A stretch of DNA of 64,000 bases from Engraulis encrasicolus (lineage: Eukaryota > Chordata > Actinopteri > Clupeiformes > Engraulidae): contig NC_085872.1 in the NCBI RefSeq assembly GCF_034702125.1, positions 25,056,502 to 25,120,501 of the forward strand, given 5' to 3'. How positions within the stretch are numbered: position 1 is the stretch's first letter; each line of letters starts with the position of its first letter. A program made the position numbers and the translations under genes. Shown here piece after piece: positions 63,255 through 64,000 of this stretch. The notes under the pieces were generated by a model. That model was given only the letters and a program-made list of their open reading frames with translations. It was not told the origin of the DNA and did no database searches.

Positions 63255-64000
63255 CTGAGTTGATTGCCTCACTCATTGTCTACTGGTCCTTTGTAATCCT
63301 CCTCCTGCCTGCCATTTGTTCACTTAGCCACGCTGTTGGGAAAACTGATGACGAGCTGAAAGTGCTCACCACCGAGTTTGTGCTCATCAGAGTTTAATTA
63401 GCCAGTTGTCTCGCCTCCAAATCCCTCTGATCTGTGCTCCATCTGCCCCTGCGCTTCCCCAGCCTCCCTGGTCTCAATCCCCAAGCTCCCTGGACCGTAC
63501 TCCGCGTCCTTTCCTATCTGCCCTGTGTGTGTGTGTCGTGTGATGTGACTGGGTGGCTCTGAGGGATGGCTGGTCGCATCTTGCCGCTGTGTTTAGCCCC
63601 GTCGATCCTGTCGGTCTGTCGTTCGGCGTTTTGTCTGCCTCCTCGCCTTGGAAAGGAAACTTGGCAGGCAGTGGGGCTTTGATGTGTTATGGGGTGGCAG
63701 GAAGTCTCAGTTTACCAGCTTAACAAGGGACCAGGAGCCCTAGGCCGGGTCTCTCTTGTTACCTTTGCTCTGCTCTGCCATCACGTCCTGGTGAGCAGGG
63801 GAGCTGTGCTGCTGGTGCTGGTGGTGTGACGTCACCCTTTATGACCAGGCCAAATGGGCCTCGCACCTCATCTCTGCTGCTGCTGCTGCTCTACAAGCAT
63901 GCTCTTGGTCTTGCAAGCCAACAGGATGCTATTTTCCCATGTTGCCACTGCAAGGATCTTCTTTCCAATTCATTGGAGACATTTTTGCTGAAATTTTATC

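Larger units (their letters stand above)
52066..64000 (+). other. Long first intron of the zinc-finger-type gene
   Basis: No further convincing coding exon was found in 12 kb. The sequence contains many purine/pyrimidine tracts and microsatellites, listed separately, and stretches such as 53100-54450 and 57200-59100 where I see nothing. Noncoding or alternative exons could be present but cannot be shown from sequence alone. Confidence 0.5.

Overview
This window is nuclear DNA from a ray-finned fish, most likely a teleost. The evidence is vertebrate-type split genes with GT-AG introns, compact introns packed with short inverted-repeat DNA transposons, tRNA-derived SINEs, Tc1-like relics, an L2/Rex-like reverse transcriptase relic, and long dinucleotide microsatellites. 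Bacterial features such as operons, ribosome binding sites or CRISPR arrays are absent.

Six host genes can be supported. From left to right they are: cdyl (+, coding exons 2-7 at 8386-13704; exon 1 was not found and probably lies left of the window); rpp40 (-, eight coding exons, 21281 to 14240, complete); ppp1r3g (+, single coding exon 25498-26295, complete); lyrm4 (-, three exons, 29937 to 26638, complete); nrn1 (-, three exons, 42928 to 41001, complete); and the first coding exon of a zinc-finger-type regulator beginning MPRRKQ (+, 52026-52065), whose remaining exons lie beyond 64000. From my knowledge of the human map, order and orientation match human 6p25 (CDYL, RPP40, PPP1R3G, LYRM4, FARS2, NRN1, F13A1, LY86, RREB1), except that I see no fars2, f13a1 or ly86 here. 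The partial gene at the right is therefore probably rreb1-like, by position rather than by sequence.

Region by region: 1-8385 is mostly cdyl intron 1 with two opposed Tc1-like fragments, a SINE split by a 2.1-kb hAT-like element, and another 1.5-kb inverted-repeat element. 8386-13980 is the cdyl gene body, several of whose introns are largely transposon. 14130-21281 is rpp40, in tail-to-tail arrangement with cdyl; its intron 2 is almost entirely a rearranged Tc1-like element. 21282-25497 is intergenic repeats. 25498-29937 holds ppp1r3g and lyrm4 tail to tail. 29938-41000 is gene-poor and holds hAT miniature elements and microsatellites. 41001-42928 is nrn1. 42929-51600 is repeats and a dead LINE. 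51640-64000 is the leader, first coding exon and long first intron of the zinc-finger-type gene, the intron being very rich in purine/pyrimidine tracts.

The genes are not a functional operon. They are a conserved neighbourhood: a chromatin corepressor (cdyl), an RNase P/MRP subunit (rpp40), a glycogen-targeting PP1 subunit (ppp1r3g), an iron-sulphur assembly factor (lyrm4), a GPI-anchored neurotrophic protein (nrn1) and a transcription factor. I found no new molecular system. The notable material is the transposon archaeology (nested and shared-target insertions), the conserved linkage with a missing fars2, a short hairpin inside nrn1 intron 2, and the unusual N-terminal micro-exon at 52026.
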